A stretch of 64,000 nucleotides of DNA from Prostheceraeus crozeri (taxonomy: Eukaryota; Platyhelminthes; Polycladida; Euryleptidae): positions 248,001-312,000 of the forward strand of contig CAJQUW010006088.1 in assembly GCA_907163375.1 (NCBI GenBank), written 5' to 3'. Of this stretch, positions 13,388 to 25,324 are shown in pieces. The position numbers and the translations under genes are program-made. Below the pieces are notes generated by a model. That model searched no databases and had not been told where the DNA came from. It saw only the letters and a program-made list of their open reading frames with translations. Each line of letters opens with the position of its first letter. Position 1 is the first letter of the stretch.

Positions 13388-13608
13388 TTTGCATAAATCT
13401 AGGACGTTTGTTGAAACGCTGCTGGAGAAGATCTATTCAACAACAGAATAAAATATTAAATATAATAGAATAGTCTTAAAGCGGCAAGCTCAGTCATAAC
13501 TCACAAAACATATCTTCTCATGATAAAGCGAAGATATTTCCTAAATGGCTTTTCCGACAATCATACAATGTATTATGAAATTCAATCAATCAAATTAAAA
13601 CAACTTAC

Positions 13609-13752
13609 TTTCAGGATCATGTTTGACTTCAAAACAGGAGCAACCCTCAGCATTGGCGAAGCACAATTTCTTATTCAAATACAAGAATACAACCAAAAGT
13701 ATTCCCACTATTAAAACGGTCACACCTAGAAAGATGATGGCGCCTAAAGGAA
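13609..13752 (-). CDS. SYT14-like: Internal exon, synaptotagmin-14/16-like membrane anchor
   Basis: A 144-bp minus-strand exon with an excellent acceptor (a pyrimidine tract ending ttttcag, just above 13752) and donor GAAA|gtaagt (13607-13608). Both borders are phase 1, so it can be skipped without a shift. It encodes 48 residues: PLGAIIFLGVTVLIVGILL, then VVFLYLNKKLCF and a Cys-containing acidic tail. The hydrophobic stretch is one transmembrane helix. FLYLNKKLCF closely resembles FLYINKKFCF that follows the helix in synaptotagmin-14. In that family the helix anchors a cytoplasmic protein with two C2 domains, seen here for neither. No other exon of the gene is recognised. The assignment rests on this one motif; another single-pass protein is possible. 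Confidence 0.6.
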
Positions 13753-16700
13753 CTGAAAAGAAAACAGAGAACAAGATTTCCATAATCTGCATAGACATCA
13801 AACAATCAAATTTCGATAATTTTACAAAACGTCGAAGAATTCCTTCCTAGGTGTTTTTCTACCGTTTCTGAAGATCAACTAGGCAAAAAGCCGACATATT
13901 TGCTTTGAAATTCGAGTGTCAGCTACAATATACATACTAGCTAAAATCAAACTATTAACTATGAAAGTTATAGTTAACATTAGAATAATTAGAATTATTG
14001 AAGACACTATGAACAATAATTCGCCGATCATTTCACAACGTTGTTCGTCGATTTCTCGCCTTTCAGCTCTACTCTCTGATGGTTATTTCAGTGTCACTCT
14101 GCTGTTATTCATAATATCTTTATGATGTTAAAAGCATAGTAGCGAATATTAATGACAACTCATGGCGGTATAAGATGAGTATAAGCATGAGTGACTGCCA
14201 GTCAATACAAACGATTGGTAATTATGGATTTTTGAAGTACGCCCTTTCGTAGAAAAAATATTTGAACGCAGCTCCCATACATGTAGCAACCTAATTACAC
14301 TTTCAGAAGCTGTAGGACACTCTTAAGATTACGATGGATCAATAATCTCAGATTCGTAAAAAATCTGAAAAGATCGATAGCATAATTTATTATATTATAA
14401 TTTTTAGAATTCCTTAGATTTCTGAAGACAATCATTGCTAATGATTTGAGACGCTACGACTTTCGCTATTCATTCAAACGTGCCGGTATTTAATCCATAA
14501 ATTAATAGAACGAAAAGCTTCCCGATTCAGCATGTGACTGATGATTTTAAACATAATAGCGATTACAAGATATGGATACATTAGAAATTACATTCATAGA
14601 AATCATATCGATAGCGATTCATGTTTAGTGTCTGCTAACTTATCATAATATTGTATTATCGGTAAATCTGCATAGTAGCGACTATTACTTTCATTATTAT
14701 AGGTATAAATATGATGATCGAATACTGACATGAAATTATCCCGAACTTTTAACTTGTAGCTAAAACAAATTGGATCGGAGAGCGACAAATAGGCATTTGT
14801 GAGATCTAGGATGTCCGTCTCCTTGTTACAGAATTATAAAAGGCAATAACTAGACAAACGATGACATCCAATTTTTTCATCATATTTAGGCGCGTATTGT
14901 ATTCATTTGTTCTTACTTTAGTAAGTATCTCTCTGAGAGTCTCAAAGAATACATAAACAGCGCTTCTGTAGATTCAAATCTATCAAGGTAATGAATATTT
15001 CATTAATATTCATATCAAATTGGAGTACATCTTTCTTCTCAGAAATTAATATTTATAAATTGTATCTGATCTGAAAGCACTTGATCATTTTCATATAATC
15101 AGGATGGAAGTAAATGCAGTAGGTACGGGGTTGCAGTCAAATAACTAAACCAGGATGGAAACTTCTGTCTAAATTTATTCCACGTGATTCTTACTTTCGG
15201 TCCACACCTTTGTGTAATGAATATTTATCCCATGCGGGCCATCACTCTCCAGAATACGTCGGTACATATGGCCTTTTGCAGTCACATGTGCGAAACAAAG
15301 TTGAACGGCTTGTTTCTGCTTTTGGTGTTGAAGAAGAATGTTATACGGTATATTAAGAACAAAAAGATAATGAGATTACATTGATGATGTGAATGTGATT
15401 GGTTGGTTTGTGTTGAATCTTCTTCTCTGACAGTCCTGAGTTAGATTGATTGTCTTTTTCTTTCAGCGTGTCATTGTTATTCACATAATTTTTTCATTCC
15501 GATTACATGCATTTTCTTTCTACTTCACAGCGGAAATTTTATTTCACAAAACATTTGGTTGGATTAGAAAATGTCAAGACTAGAACAATTTATGCACCAA
15601 ATTCCTTCCAGTGGTATAAGCTACACTCGGCCTTTCAAGCCATACTGAGGAGTCACTGTAGGACGAAGCGTAGTGTCTGCGACTGCAGAAGAATTTAGAC
15701 GGAAAATTTCTCTGTAGATATTTCCTATTCTATGTCCGTCCTGGCCCACGGACAGTACCATATATTTGTGAGTAATTAACCTATGGTAAAATGTGGAAAA
15801 AAGAATGCAGCATTGGTGTGTTGTCGACCAATTTTACGGGCAAAATATCAGAGTTCTCGGGCAACGCTGCCTCTGATTTTGATATTTAATTTTTTCAAAA
15901 TATTTTATATTTAAATGTTTAACACTTGAAATATGGTACACAGCATTTAATAGCAAAGCAACCCTCATTTGGAGCACGTCATGCTTCGTCAGTGAGCGGA
16001 CTTTATTAATCAGAGTCACATTTTAACTCTTCCTGACTTTGGTTTTGATTTACGGAGACTTTTTTATTCAATACGACATCCCTGATGGCAATCATACAAA
16101 TGAACGATCATAACAATTGAACAATTTCTTTGAAAATGTGCTAATCAAAACATTGATGCTTGCACTTCCAAAATTGTCTTCGACCACTTCATGGCCAACA
16201 TTTTTAGGAATGGAGATACTATAGCCACACTACAGGCAACATTGTCATAGATGTCTAATGCAGGTCCACATTCATGCATGTTACTACAATTAATACAATG
16301 TGGTTGAAGGCTGAATGGTCAAAAGGCGATAGAAATGTTAAGAAGTTGCACAAGATGCAGTCATGACAAGGATTGCTTTGGACAAACAGTGACGCAAGAT
16401 CTCTCTGCTTTGAATACGCTGAAGCAAACACAATGATATTCATCCGACTGACGTATAGGCTATTACGTCCTCACCTTCAAAAGAACCCACTGATCACGAT
16501 GATTATTAAGATGTAAAATTTAGTTTTGAATCTAAGAAAAGCGAAGTATGATTTGAAATCAAACAACAGCGTCACTGCATCAAATCAGACAAAATCCTGC
16601 AAGATGCTAGACATATCGGCCTGCAGTTAACCTATAGGGTAGAGTTTTTATGAATAAGGGTGATGATTATGGGGAAGGCGATTTCTGTCACGACTACGTA

Positions 16701-17039
16701 ATAACTGTCGTTTTGGAGGAACGTACAATGCAGCAAATATTTCGATTTTGACAGGCACAATTATTTCAATCCCCTGAAAGATACCGCATATTCTAAGGTT
16801 GCTTACAACTGCTCCAGGAAAAATAGCTCATGTTTGTCGTGTTGATGTCAAACTGAAGATGCAAAACTGAGACATCGTATGTGGTGTCCAAACATTATCT
16901 AGTTGACACTGCTGATATCTCGATATTTCGGCATTGTGTATTTTCAGTTTGAATCCTACTACTGTATATAAAGTGCAAACTTTGTGGATCAATTTTCCGC
17001 GATGTAAGCAAAAATACATCAAATACGTCTGATGAACAT
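13753..17039. other. Non-coding stretch, probably partly intronic
   Basis: Upstream (minus-strand sense) of the synaptotagmin-like exon, so part of this is likely an intron of that gene. No further exon, RNA gene or repeat was recognised. Open frames at 15184-15384 and 15507-15698 have no motif. Confidence 0.45.
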
Positions 17040-17783
17040 AATGGAGCCGCATGCAGCGGATTGGCTTCGTGTTATTCCGTCTCCCGGTTTAGGTCTGTCA
17101 ATAGAGCCAAATGAGATGAATGTTGCTATAAAGTGGTGGTTGGGGCTTTAACTGTATGAAAAGGGGTGAAAATTGCAGCTACCATCCAAAGTCACCACTC
17201 GGCCAACTTGGCCATCATGCATTAACCTGCCGAAGAGATGGTGACATAGTGAACCGACACAACAGCATAAGAGACGTAATTTTCGAGACGTGCAGGCGTA
17301 CACTACTGAGACCAAAGCTCGAATACGGTGCCGGCCTGGGACAGACTCATCAAAATTCAAGACCCGCAGATATTTTGTGTACAAGATTGGTCTCTCGGTA
17401 GTCCAGCAGCAGTTGATGTGACCGCAGTTCATCCGCTCAATCCAGAAAGCATGAATGGAGCGAACACTACAGTTCATGAGCTGCTGAGAGCTGCGGAGGC
17501 GCGCAAGGTCGCTAAAAATGGCGAAAAATGTCGCGAACTGGGATGGGTTTGTCTCCCGTTTGCACTGAGTGCATATGGAGGGTTCGGTGAGGAGGTTAAG
17601 AAGTTTGTGGAGCGCATAACACAGAGACTTTCAACCCAGACTAATTCCAATATTTCAGAGTGCAGAGAGTCAACTTATGGTCTAATATCGGTGACTCTGA
17701 TACGTGGAAACGCCCAAGCCATCCTCAAAAGAAGACCTCCTATTGGCCGCTTTGAGTTAGAACATGCTTATGTTAAAGATTAG
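17040..17783 (+). pseudogene. C-terminal restriction-like endonuclease of a non-LTR-type retroelement
   Basis: Two frames together give a familiar invertebrate retroelement C-terminus. First comes an AADWLRVIPSPGL block and IKWWLGL (from 17043), then a decayed zinc-knuckle-like block ending LGQLGHHALTC, then RHNSIRDVIFETCRR. Next are RPADIL and WSLGSPAAVDVTAVHPLN, which look like the PD-(D/E)XK nuclease core, and finally the conserved ELGWVCLPFALSAYGGFGEE. The frame changes near 17360-17400 and a stop follows IKWWLGL, so it is dead. The reverse transcriptase that should precede it is not present. Such nucleases nick the target DNA to prime reverse transcription. The exact clade is not determined. 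Confidence 0.65.
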
Positions 17784-17934
17784 TTTCTGTCATTGTTTTG
17801 TGCATGTACTTTTTATTTTCTGTTTCTTTCCAATAGGTCTAGGTAGGTAAAAGGCGAACGCAAATTTTGTAACTGATTTTCTGAAAATATATTATAAGAT
17901 ATAGCAAAACATCTCCCTCAATTTAGACGATTTT

Positions 17935-18002
17935 TTAATTTTATAAGATAAAGTTCCCCGACGCGTTTCGTCACGGTGGACAGTATCAAGGAGCTATGTT
18001 TT
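17935..18002 (-). repeat. Penelope-like 3' tail fragment
   Basis: Read on minus it contains ccttgatactgtccaccgtg followed by acgaaacgcgtcggg. That is the pattern (TGA-type word, short stem, CGAAACGYGTC) typical of the 3' ends of Penelope-like elements. No coding part adjoins it. Short and uncertain. Confidence 0.35.
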
Positions 18003-18649
18003 TGCTTACATCGCGGAAAATTGAATAATGAGCCTCCCGTATAAGACAACGAAAGATCTCGAACTTTGCGGGTTCTTCAATGGTTCTATAAGACTTCATT
18101 GTTCAACAAAATCTCTTGTTGGGAAGGGTCAAGAGAATAATATCCTCATGATTTTCATTTTCCGTTTGAAAAATAGATGAAAATAGAACGGGGAAAATGA
18201 AGTATAACTACGGTACATATATGTAATCAGACATCTTTTTCAATTTTTCGAAAATTTTGTTGAATTTCGATACTTTCAATCACATCAAAGGTTAGAATTC
18301 CAATTTTCATGGCTTAAATTTATCAGTTAGAAAGCAGGCATCAAAGTTCTTTAGATCTTCTTTTCAAAATAAAAAGAAATTATGAATATTAGATATTCTA
18401 TGGGTACAGCTCGTTAATTTGATTGTTAAATTGAAAGGCACAAGAAATGTTGAGTCATGCAAATTTAGGTGTTTTGTATTGGCCTTTCAGAACCGCAAAA
18501 GACAGTCGAAGTTGTTAAGTGAAACAAGTTTACTCAAACATATTCAAAAAACTGACAGCCGCTTGTATAATATGGCATTTAAAGATAATTGTTACTTGCA
18601 TTATCATTCATGCGCAACAGACTACCACCGTTTTTAGTTATTTTTGGTG

Positions 18650-19080
18650 AAGCGACTCATTAGGGTTATTCGTTGCACATATCTCCGATCCTGAAAGACT
18701 TCCACTGGCTACCCATTCAAGAGAATGTTTATTTTCGCCTTGCATTGCTAAGCTTTAGATGTCTCAATGGGTATGCTCCTCCCAATCTCATCGAGCCCCT
18801 TCTTAGTGTATCAGAGATTGCTTCTCGCAAACACACGCTCCGCAGCCCATTCCCCTCCGTATGCTCCTCTCTATATTCCATCCATTGGAAATCGCTCTTT
18901 CCCATCTGCAGCAGCACGTACGTAGAACTGGCTACCGACTTCTGTAACCTGCCAGTCTTCTCTCCTCTACTTGTAACGGCCTATGAAAATGTTCCTTTTC
19001 AATCGTTCTTTCCCTCGGTAATTGTTTTTGCACTATCTTTGTTCAGTGGCCTTGAAGACATTACTGACATAACGTAACTC
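18650..19080 (+). pseudogene. CR1/L2-type LINE, C-terminal end of the reverse transcriptase ORF
   Basis: The frame from 18673 reads HISPILKDFHWLPIQENV followed by YFRLALLSFRCLNGYAPPNL and later HTLRSPF. This is the classic post-RT segment of CR1/L2/Rex-like LINEs. A frame change near 18660 joins it to RLIRVI just upstream, and the RT domain itself is absent, as expected of a 5'-truncated copy. The 3' end runs into AATGAATAAAAAAG, a plausible tail. Confidence 0.7.
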
Positions 19081-22000
19081 AAAAATTGCACGTTGAATGA
19101 ATAAAAAAGTCTTAATTAAAAGAAATTCAGCAGAGAGATGATCCAATAAGAGCTTCTACACAACTTCGCCTCTTCATCCGGCTCACCTGTGATTCTCACA
19201 TGAATACTCAGATACTTCTGATACAATTCATAATTTAAAAATAGATAGCACATCAAACAAACACTGTCAAATATCTTAAAGCAGGAATGCATGCCAGGAC
19301 ATTTTTTCACATGTATCACTTGCAGAATATATTCTGTTAACAATCGAAAAGAATTGTGAAGGCTACACAATCATATGATAAAGTGTCACAGCAAGGTTAT
19401 AGAACGGTTATATGTTTAAAAATGGTTATAGAACAATAATACAATCTGCTATTTCCACCTGTTAGTCACATACGCCTACATACTCACCAAACATGTGTAG
19501 CCTCCTGAAAAATTCATTTAATTAATTTAGTTCGATAATTTATATTTATACCTTCTGTATGTACTAACATTAGAAACACAAAAAGAGGCGTAATTTTAGG
19601 AGGCTTACATTCTGTAAACACAGCTAAATGCATCGAAAATTATCATTTAAAAAATCATCTTTACACAACGATAGCATTATAATACAGTAAGCTAAAAAAT
19701 AGCTTAACAACAACCATCACGTGATCGGAATTTCAGTTTTTTTACTTTTCCATCCACCCACGTTATCATGACTATCATTTGAATTACATGTATATGCAGG
19801 CAATGCAATGGTGGTTCCAGCTTCCGACTCGAACATATCGAGTTCAATTGGTAACGCAGAAATATTTCATTTACGTATCAATGATGTCAACTTGATCGCA
19901 GCTCTTCATTATTTGTCGCTTTTACATGACATTAAATTGATGCCTTTGTCTCAACGCATACACAAACATTTATGGAAACGTTCACCTTTGCTTCCTTTGC
20001 AATGCATTCTATTGTTAGAACCTCCAAGAAGAACAAGAAGATGAATAAATAAATAAATCCGTATAGTCAATGGAATTCATTCAAATGTAAAACCACTGCA
20101 TTGGTGATTTTCCTAGTGAAGCTTGATTACATTAATTTGATTTCCCGCAAAATCTGTAATATACAGTCGTAGCGATCTTTTTTTGACCTTTCGATACATC
20201 GGCGTTTTATAAAAGGGTAATGGGTTAATTTTGAAGTTCAAAATCACTTAAATATCCGCTTATATTCTACGTAGGCCTACTATAATAACTAGTATTCCGC
20301 AAAATGTTTTATCATGTGTATCATAAAGTCATTAGCCGGATACATTAATGTGTAGAAAATACGATTTTAAAGCATTGTATAAAATCCACATGAAAGACCG
20401 ATTGACATTGCTACTGCACTGAAAGTAATGTACAGCACATGTACATTGATTTGTGATTTCAAATTTCATTTTCTTATTTGATTCACAGATAAGAAAGTCG
20501 TATTGTGCGATGAATGCAGCGACACACAGTGGTTTAAGTTGCAACCAACATAGTAGAGTACAGCATTTCTCTGTAACAGATAATGTTTCCCCTGAATCAG
20601 CAGATAGACTAGTAGCATACCTTATTCAGCCTCAATGGTAGCACAACGCCTTAGTTTTCATTATATAACAGACAAATGCAAAAATAAGCAGAACTTTTTA
20701 TCCGTCGATGAATGTGCTGTGTCACAGAATAGGCATGCGACTTCTCACTGAGAAGTTCTCAGTAATATAGTGTATTTTACCTTGTAAACAGGGCATGCAG
20801 GATTGCATCACACATTTACAATATGTGTACATCATTAATTTATCATGCAGTCAATAGTTAGTCTCCGAATTTAGAATACCGTCACCGGTCGATGCATTCG
20901 TTGCTGAATCAATATGGTTGTTGCTGACAAAAATCTATTTAATTTGCTTGCTGGGAAAGACGCATCATACATTTGTGAAGTGCTTGGCACTTGCTTCTTC
21001 TACTCTTACTGCCAAAATGAGTACTTATAATTCGTACATAGTGTACAAGTGAAGTCCAGCCCGTATAGCGCTATGTTATGGACCCCCGGGTAGGTCCGCC
21101 CGGCACGCTATCAGATCCGTCAAGTCTTTGTGCTTAAAGACCTTCATGCATTCATGCATTTGTCGAGGATCACAAGTCAGAGGACCATTAGGGGTAAGGT
21201 CCAGCCCCGCTTTAGAAGCGCTGAGTGAAAAATGGACTAGTGGGAAGGTCCTCCACACCGATCTCGTCAAGTTTGGCTCTAAAATGTAGTCCTAGGATAG
21301 TCAAAAGTTTGACGCGCCTTGAACGTTTAATGTCTGCCGGTGGGAACGCACCACCTGTCCTCTTAAGGACAAACCTTAAGTCTTATTAACTATAAGTTTA
21401 TTAAAATTATGAAACATGTAGACATCGTTATGGGAATGTCCCAGCTTCAATATCTCCAAAAAAAGTCAAAATGTAGAAGAATAGATAGTTCGTCAAAATG
21501 ATGGCGACTGTGAAATCGGTCATCTCTTCCTTCTCTTAAATCGCTTGTCCATGTGCTAAATATGATGAAAGAAGAAATATCCCGAACGCACCGGTGGAAT
21601 GGCCGATAGCATTTTCTGAATATTTTTGAGAGAGTTCTTCGAGAGTGTCAATGCTTGCATGCACGATATCTCGAGATATGTCCGCAAAGTATTTCCGCTT
21701 CCTTTTTCTTGCAGTGACGGCCTTGATGCACACTGTAAATTGCCCACAATGAAAAGCAGAGAAATATAACAGCAAAAAAATGCGATTTTAGCATCTTAAA
21801 TGCTTTTTTGCGTAATGACTGCTTTTCTGCGTTATATAATTTTGGCTAGGAGGTCATCCATAATCATATTGTGACGACATCAAACTTATCAAATATATTC
21901 GCGAACATTTTTTGTGAAGTGTTTAAATTCACACACATGTCATGCTGACTTATAATTTCAACGCATCTTAGACGATCTGGACATTTACAAATCATCGAAC

Positions 22001-22950
22001 AGGCTTCAATCTTTTGGATATTTTTCATAATTTGAAAACATTGTGAACCAGGTCTCCTGGATTAACTCTGGATTTAATCTATGTAGAACTTTCTAAGAAT
22101 TATCTAATTGCCAGCAGTTCATGTCAGGGGTTTAATTGTTGAAATGGTGGAGCTTAGTTTTCTTGCTTAGCTGATGCTAGAACATTTTCTATCCCAATGA
22201 TGCCATATTGAAACACAACGGTACAAACTGCTTTGCACAATGATTAGATTTTTAATATTCTAGTCAGATTTCAAGTGGCGTCTGCAGGGAGTACTAGATT
22301 TGCATTGCAGCATGCATCAGATTGGGCATTGATTTTGACCAACCCTAAATATAAAGTTTCTATGGGGTTGTCAGCAATTTATCATTAATCACAGGAATTA
22401 ATCATATTTGAAAACAAATGCGGTAGAGCATGCTATCCGGGACATATTTGACGAACCACGACATATTTTGTTTGGCTTTTAGAGCCATGAATGAAATTAT
22501 ACAATTATATATTATAATAATACAAATAATGAAATCAAAGAAATTAATACAATGACCAACTAGATGTCAGCATTCACAAACGTAAATTTTCATATAGAAA
22601 GCGTTGGGTAAAATATACAACTGTGAATATACATACTCATTTAGTGGGCAATTATTGTATACATGATGAGATCATAAAATGATGTACAAATGTAGTACAA
22701 AATATGAGAGCTGATGGATAAATATTGTGTTAAAACATGAAAATACACAGTGGGAGTTATATCAATGTACAAGGAGATTAAATTACTTCTGCATGACTGA
22801 GATGAAACAATGAAGCTGAAAAGAGAGGATGCTTGCAGTACATTCATGCCATATTAAATGAGTTAACTCAATAATTTTCCAAAGCGCACTTCTTAAAATT
22901 GAATGTAACAAATACCTTCTGTAGCAGAGATAGAAAATAAAGAAGTTACT
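19081..22950. other. Mostly non-coding stretch
   Basis: No secure gene. Two coding-like pieces on minus stand out: 21076-21270, GC-richer than its surroundings and possibly part of an unknown repeat, and 21536-21732, listed separately as a weak exon candidate. A plus-strand frame at 19808-20044 ends in an ATAAATAAATAAAT run that resembles a LINE tail, but no RT motif is visible. Confidence 0.4.
21536..21732 (-). CDS. Candidate terminal exon, function unknown
   Basis: A possible last exon on minus: acceptor caatttacag just above 21732, then an open frame to TAA at 21536-21538. The peptide ARKRKRKYFADISRDIVHAS is basic then amphipathic and continues IDTLEELSQKYSENAIGHS before a short hydrophobic end. 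A second open frame of similar length overlaps it. I recognise no family. Confidence 0.22.
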
Positions 22951-23179
22951 TTGGCACAAGTAATATGGGATTTTTCCGGATAAAACACCAACTGTGGTCA
23001 AATCTTTTATTTGCAGACGTTTCGGTGGCAGACTGCACACCTTGTTCACTGCGATAAGCCGATGAAATGAAATAAAATGACAAGAGGAATGTTGACTAAA
23101 ACTCATCTATCATAGATAAAATACTGTAGAAGAAAATAGACTTACAGATATGTTACTTACATATAAAAGAAGGTAATAC

Positions 23180-23502
23180 TTAGACATTGCAAAATTGTTC
23201 GGAGTACTTCAAAATCAACGGTTTCCAAATGTCATGGATACCAATGCCATTATCGCGATTGTAGATACTTTCTTTGTTAGCATATATATACATAGATTCT
23301 TTCAATTTCCTTTTATACCAATTACTTTCCCTGGAGACGATTGAAGCCTCAAAGTTTGGACGGTGACTCAATGTATGCGAATGTTCTGACACGGCTGATG
23401 AATTACTGATATCTCTTGTACTTCGCTGATGCTCCTTTATTCGAGTGCTCAATTTTCGCCCACTTTCTCCAATGTAGAACTTGCTACAATCATGACACCC
23501 AA
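23180..23502 (-). pseudogene. Penelope-like GIY-YIG endonuclease, left arm
   Basis: On minus the frame reads IGCHDCSKFYIGESGRKLST then RIKEHQRSTRDISNSSAVSE, ESNWYKRKLKESMYI and a normal end after SEQFCNV. The KFYIGESGR, R-x-KEH and N/E positions match the GIY-YIG nuclease at the C-terminus of Penelope-like elements. The YANKESIYNRDNGIGIHDIW tail is also typical. The reverse transcriptase part is missing through 5' truncation. The nuclease opens the target DNA for priming in the intact family. Confidence 0.8.
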
Positions 23503-23510
23503 TAACAAAA

Positions 23511-23832
23511 TTGGGTGTCATGATAGTAGCAAGTTCTACATTGGAGAAAGTGGGCGAAAATTGAGCACTCGAATAAAGGAGCATCAGCGAAGTACAAGAG
23601 ATATCAGTAATTCATCAGCCGTGTCAGAACATTCGCATACATTGAGTCACCGTCCAAACTTTGAGGCTTCAATCGTCTCCAGGGAAAGTAATTGGTATAA
23701 AAGAAATTGAAAGAATCTATGTATATATATGCTAACAAAGAAAGTATCTACAATCGCGATAATGGCATTGGTATCCATGACATTTGGAAACCGTTGATTT
23801 TGAAGTACTCCGAACAATTTTGCAATGTCTAA
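23511..23832 (+). pseudogene. Penelope-like GIY-YIG endonuclease, right arm
   Basis: Mirror copy of the left-arm gene on the plus strand, starting at the spacer and reading SSKFYIGESGRKLSTRIKEH. It differs from the left arm at only a few positions, and its reading frame closes earlier, so this copy does not give the full C-terminus. Confidence 0.78.
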
Positions 23833-24170
23833 GTATTACCTTCTTTTATATGTAAGTAACATATCTGTAAGTCTATTTTCTTCTACAGTATTTTATCTAT
23901 GATAGATGAGTTTTAGTCAACATTCCTCTTGTCATTTTATTTCATTTCATCGGCTTATCGCAGTGAACAAGGTGTGCAGTCTGCCACCGAAACGTCTGCA
24001 AATAAAAGATTTGACCACAGTTGGTGTTTTATCCGGAAAAATCCCATATTATGAGTCTCTCAACTGGAAGTACTATATTTGAACAAATTTGGCACAAGTA
24101 AGTGAACGATACATCAATATTCATTTCCAATGCAACACAAAATTGACAATACAGAATTCATACATTTTCA

Positions 24171-24302
24171 TATTTAATGGTTGAGGAAAAGATAAAATCC
24201 TTTTTATCTGATGATGGTTTCCGAATAGCAACCGAAATCAATTAAACCTTTAATTAAAGTATAACATCATTAAAGCCTTGGCTCTTCCTCAACCATTAAA
24301 TA
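24171..24302 (+). repeat. Penelope-type tail with hammerhead-like core
   Basis: Outer arms tatttaatggttgaggaa (24171-24188) and ttcctcaaccattaaata (24285-24302) are exact complements and would form helix I. Inside, in order, are CTGATGA, a short GGTT...AACC stem, GAAA, and an AATTAAA/TTTAATT stem. This is the element order of a hammerhead ribozyme, although the base pairs next to the core are imperfect. Hammerhead motifs are known in the repeats of Penelope-like elements. Confidence 0.4.
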
Positions 24303-25324
24303 TAAAAAAAATATGACTGGCCAAAACATCTTCAATCACAGAATTCTTACAATTTTTCTATTTTTTGTCCTACAACTCATGCCATCATTGTTGGTGATAC
24401 AGATGACACACGTCATCATTAGGTGATTTTTTCACTATGAATGCCTTTCAACAGCCTACTAAGGGCAAAATACATTCAACATAATGGCTTCAAATCAATG
24501 TCATAAATTTAAGCAGTCAATTTGTGCCAGTCTTCTGGGACGCTCCGATCATCGCGGTATTTTTGTGGGTTCTTCTGGTATCACTCAGCCAATCGTTTAG
24601 GTTCGCTCATTTACCCCTACTTCGTTTGCACAATCTCAGGTTAATTGGTTCAGTTTTGTGTTTAGCATATGACGATATTGATGCAGTGGTGGACTGCTTC
24701 TAATCTTTTACTTGATTATTTTTATGTAACATTCTGTCCTGATAAAATTGTGCGCATGCGCTACCATAGTGGCCAAACTATTAGCCCACCCAGAAAAAAT
24801 ATCAGCATGCTAATGAATATTATCTCTATTATACTGGAACACAGAACAAACATAAGTGTAACTCTTTTCATGCAGCATGGTTATTGACATGACTAGAAAT
24901 GACATGTTTCACTTACACAAAATCAATTTTTGTCGGATAGCCATTGTTATCGATGACTGCTCGGATGCGTGCGGGCATGGATCTTACTAACTTTTTGCAA
25001 TAATCCGGCGATCTGTCTATCACCCAAACGGTTTTTAATGATATTAATAATAATTTTAATGATTTTAATTTGTAATCGTTGATGTCTGCCTTGCAACCCA
25101 TGACACATACAATGAACATGAGAGGAAGTTGCTAATTACTTATCTCTCATTTGATTTTCAAATTTGAAATCGCTATCATGGTAGCATCAATAATTATTAA
25201 CGTTCAATGAGCTAACATTGCACGCTGACAACATTGGATGGTGAGAAAATAGGAGCGAATGCACACATTACATTCATCATGATACATGGAGAATCTCATA
25301 ATTCTTGCATAGAGAACGCAGGGT
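24303..25324. other. Non-coding stretch
   Basis: No gene or repeat recognised between the Penelope-type tail and the CR1-like fragment. Confidence 0.5.

Larger units (their letters stand above)
22961..24051. mobile_element. Two head-to-head Penelope-like element copies forming a long inverted repeat
   Basis: Arms at 22961-23502 and 23511-24051 are almost identical inverted copies around an 8-base spacer (taacaaaa). Each arm is a 5'-truncated Penelope-like element whose 3' end points outward; the spacer is where the two truncated 5' ends meet. Each encodes a GIY-YIG endonuclease. The 13-bp word ttggcacaagtaa occurs at 22951-22963 and 24089-24101, which fits a target duplication made by insertion of the pair as one unit. 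About 37 bp (24052-24088) lie between the right arm and the right copy. The transcript would fold into a very long hairpin. Confidence 0.82.

Noticed and set aside
21076-21270. GC-richer minus-strand frame
   Set aside because: May be part of an unknown repeat; no motif, no repeat partner in the window.
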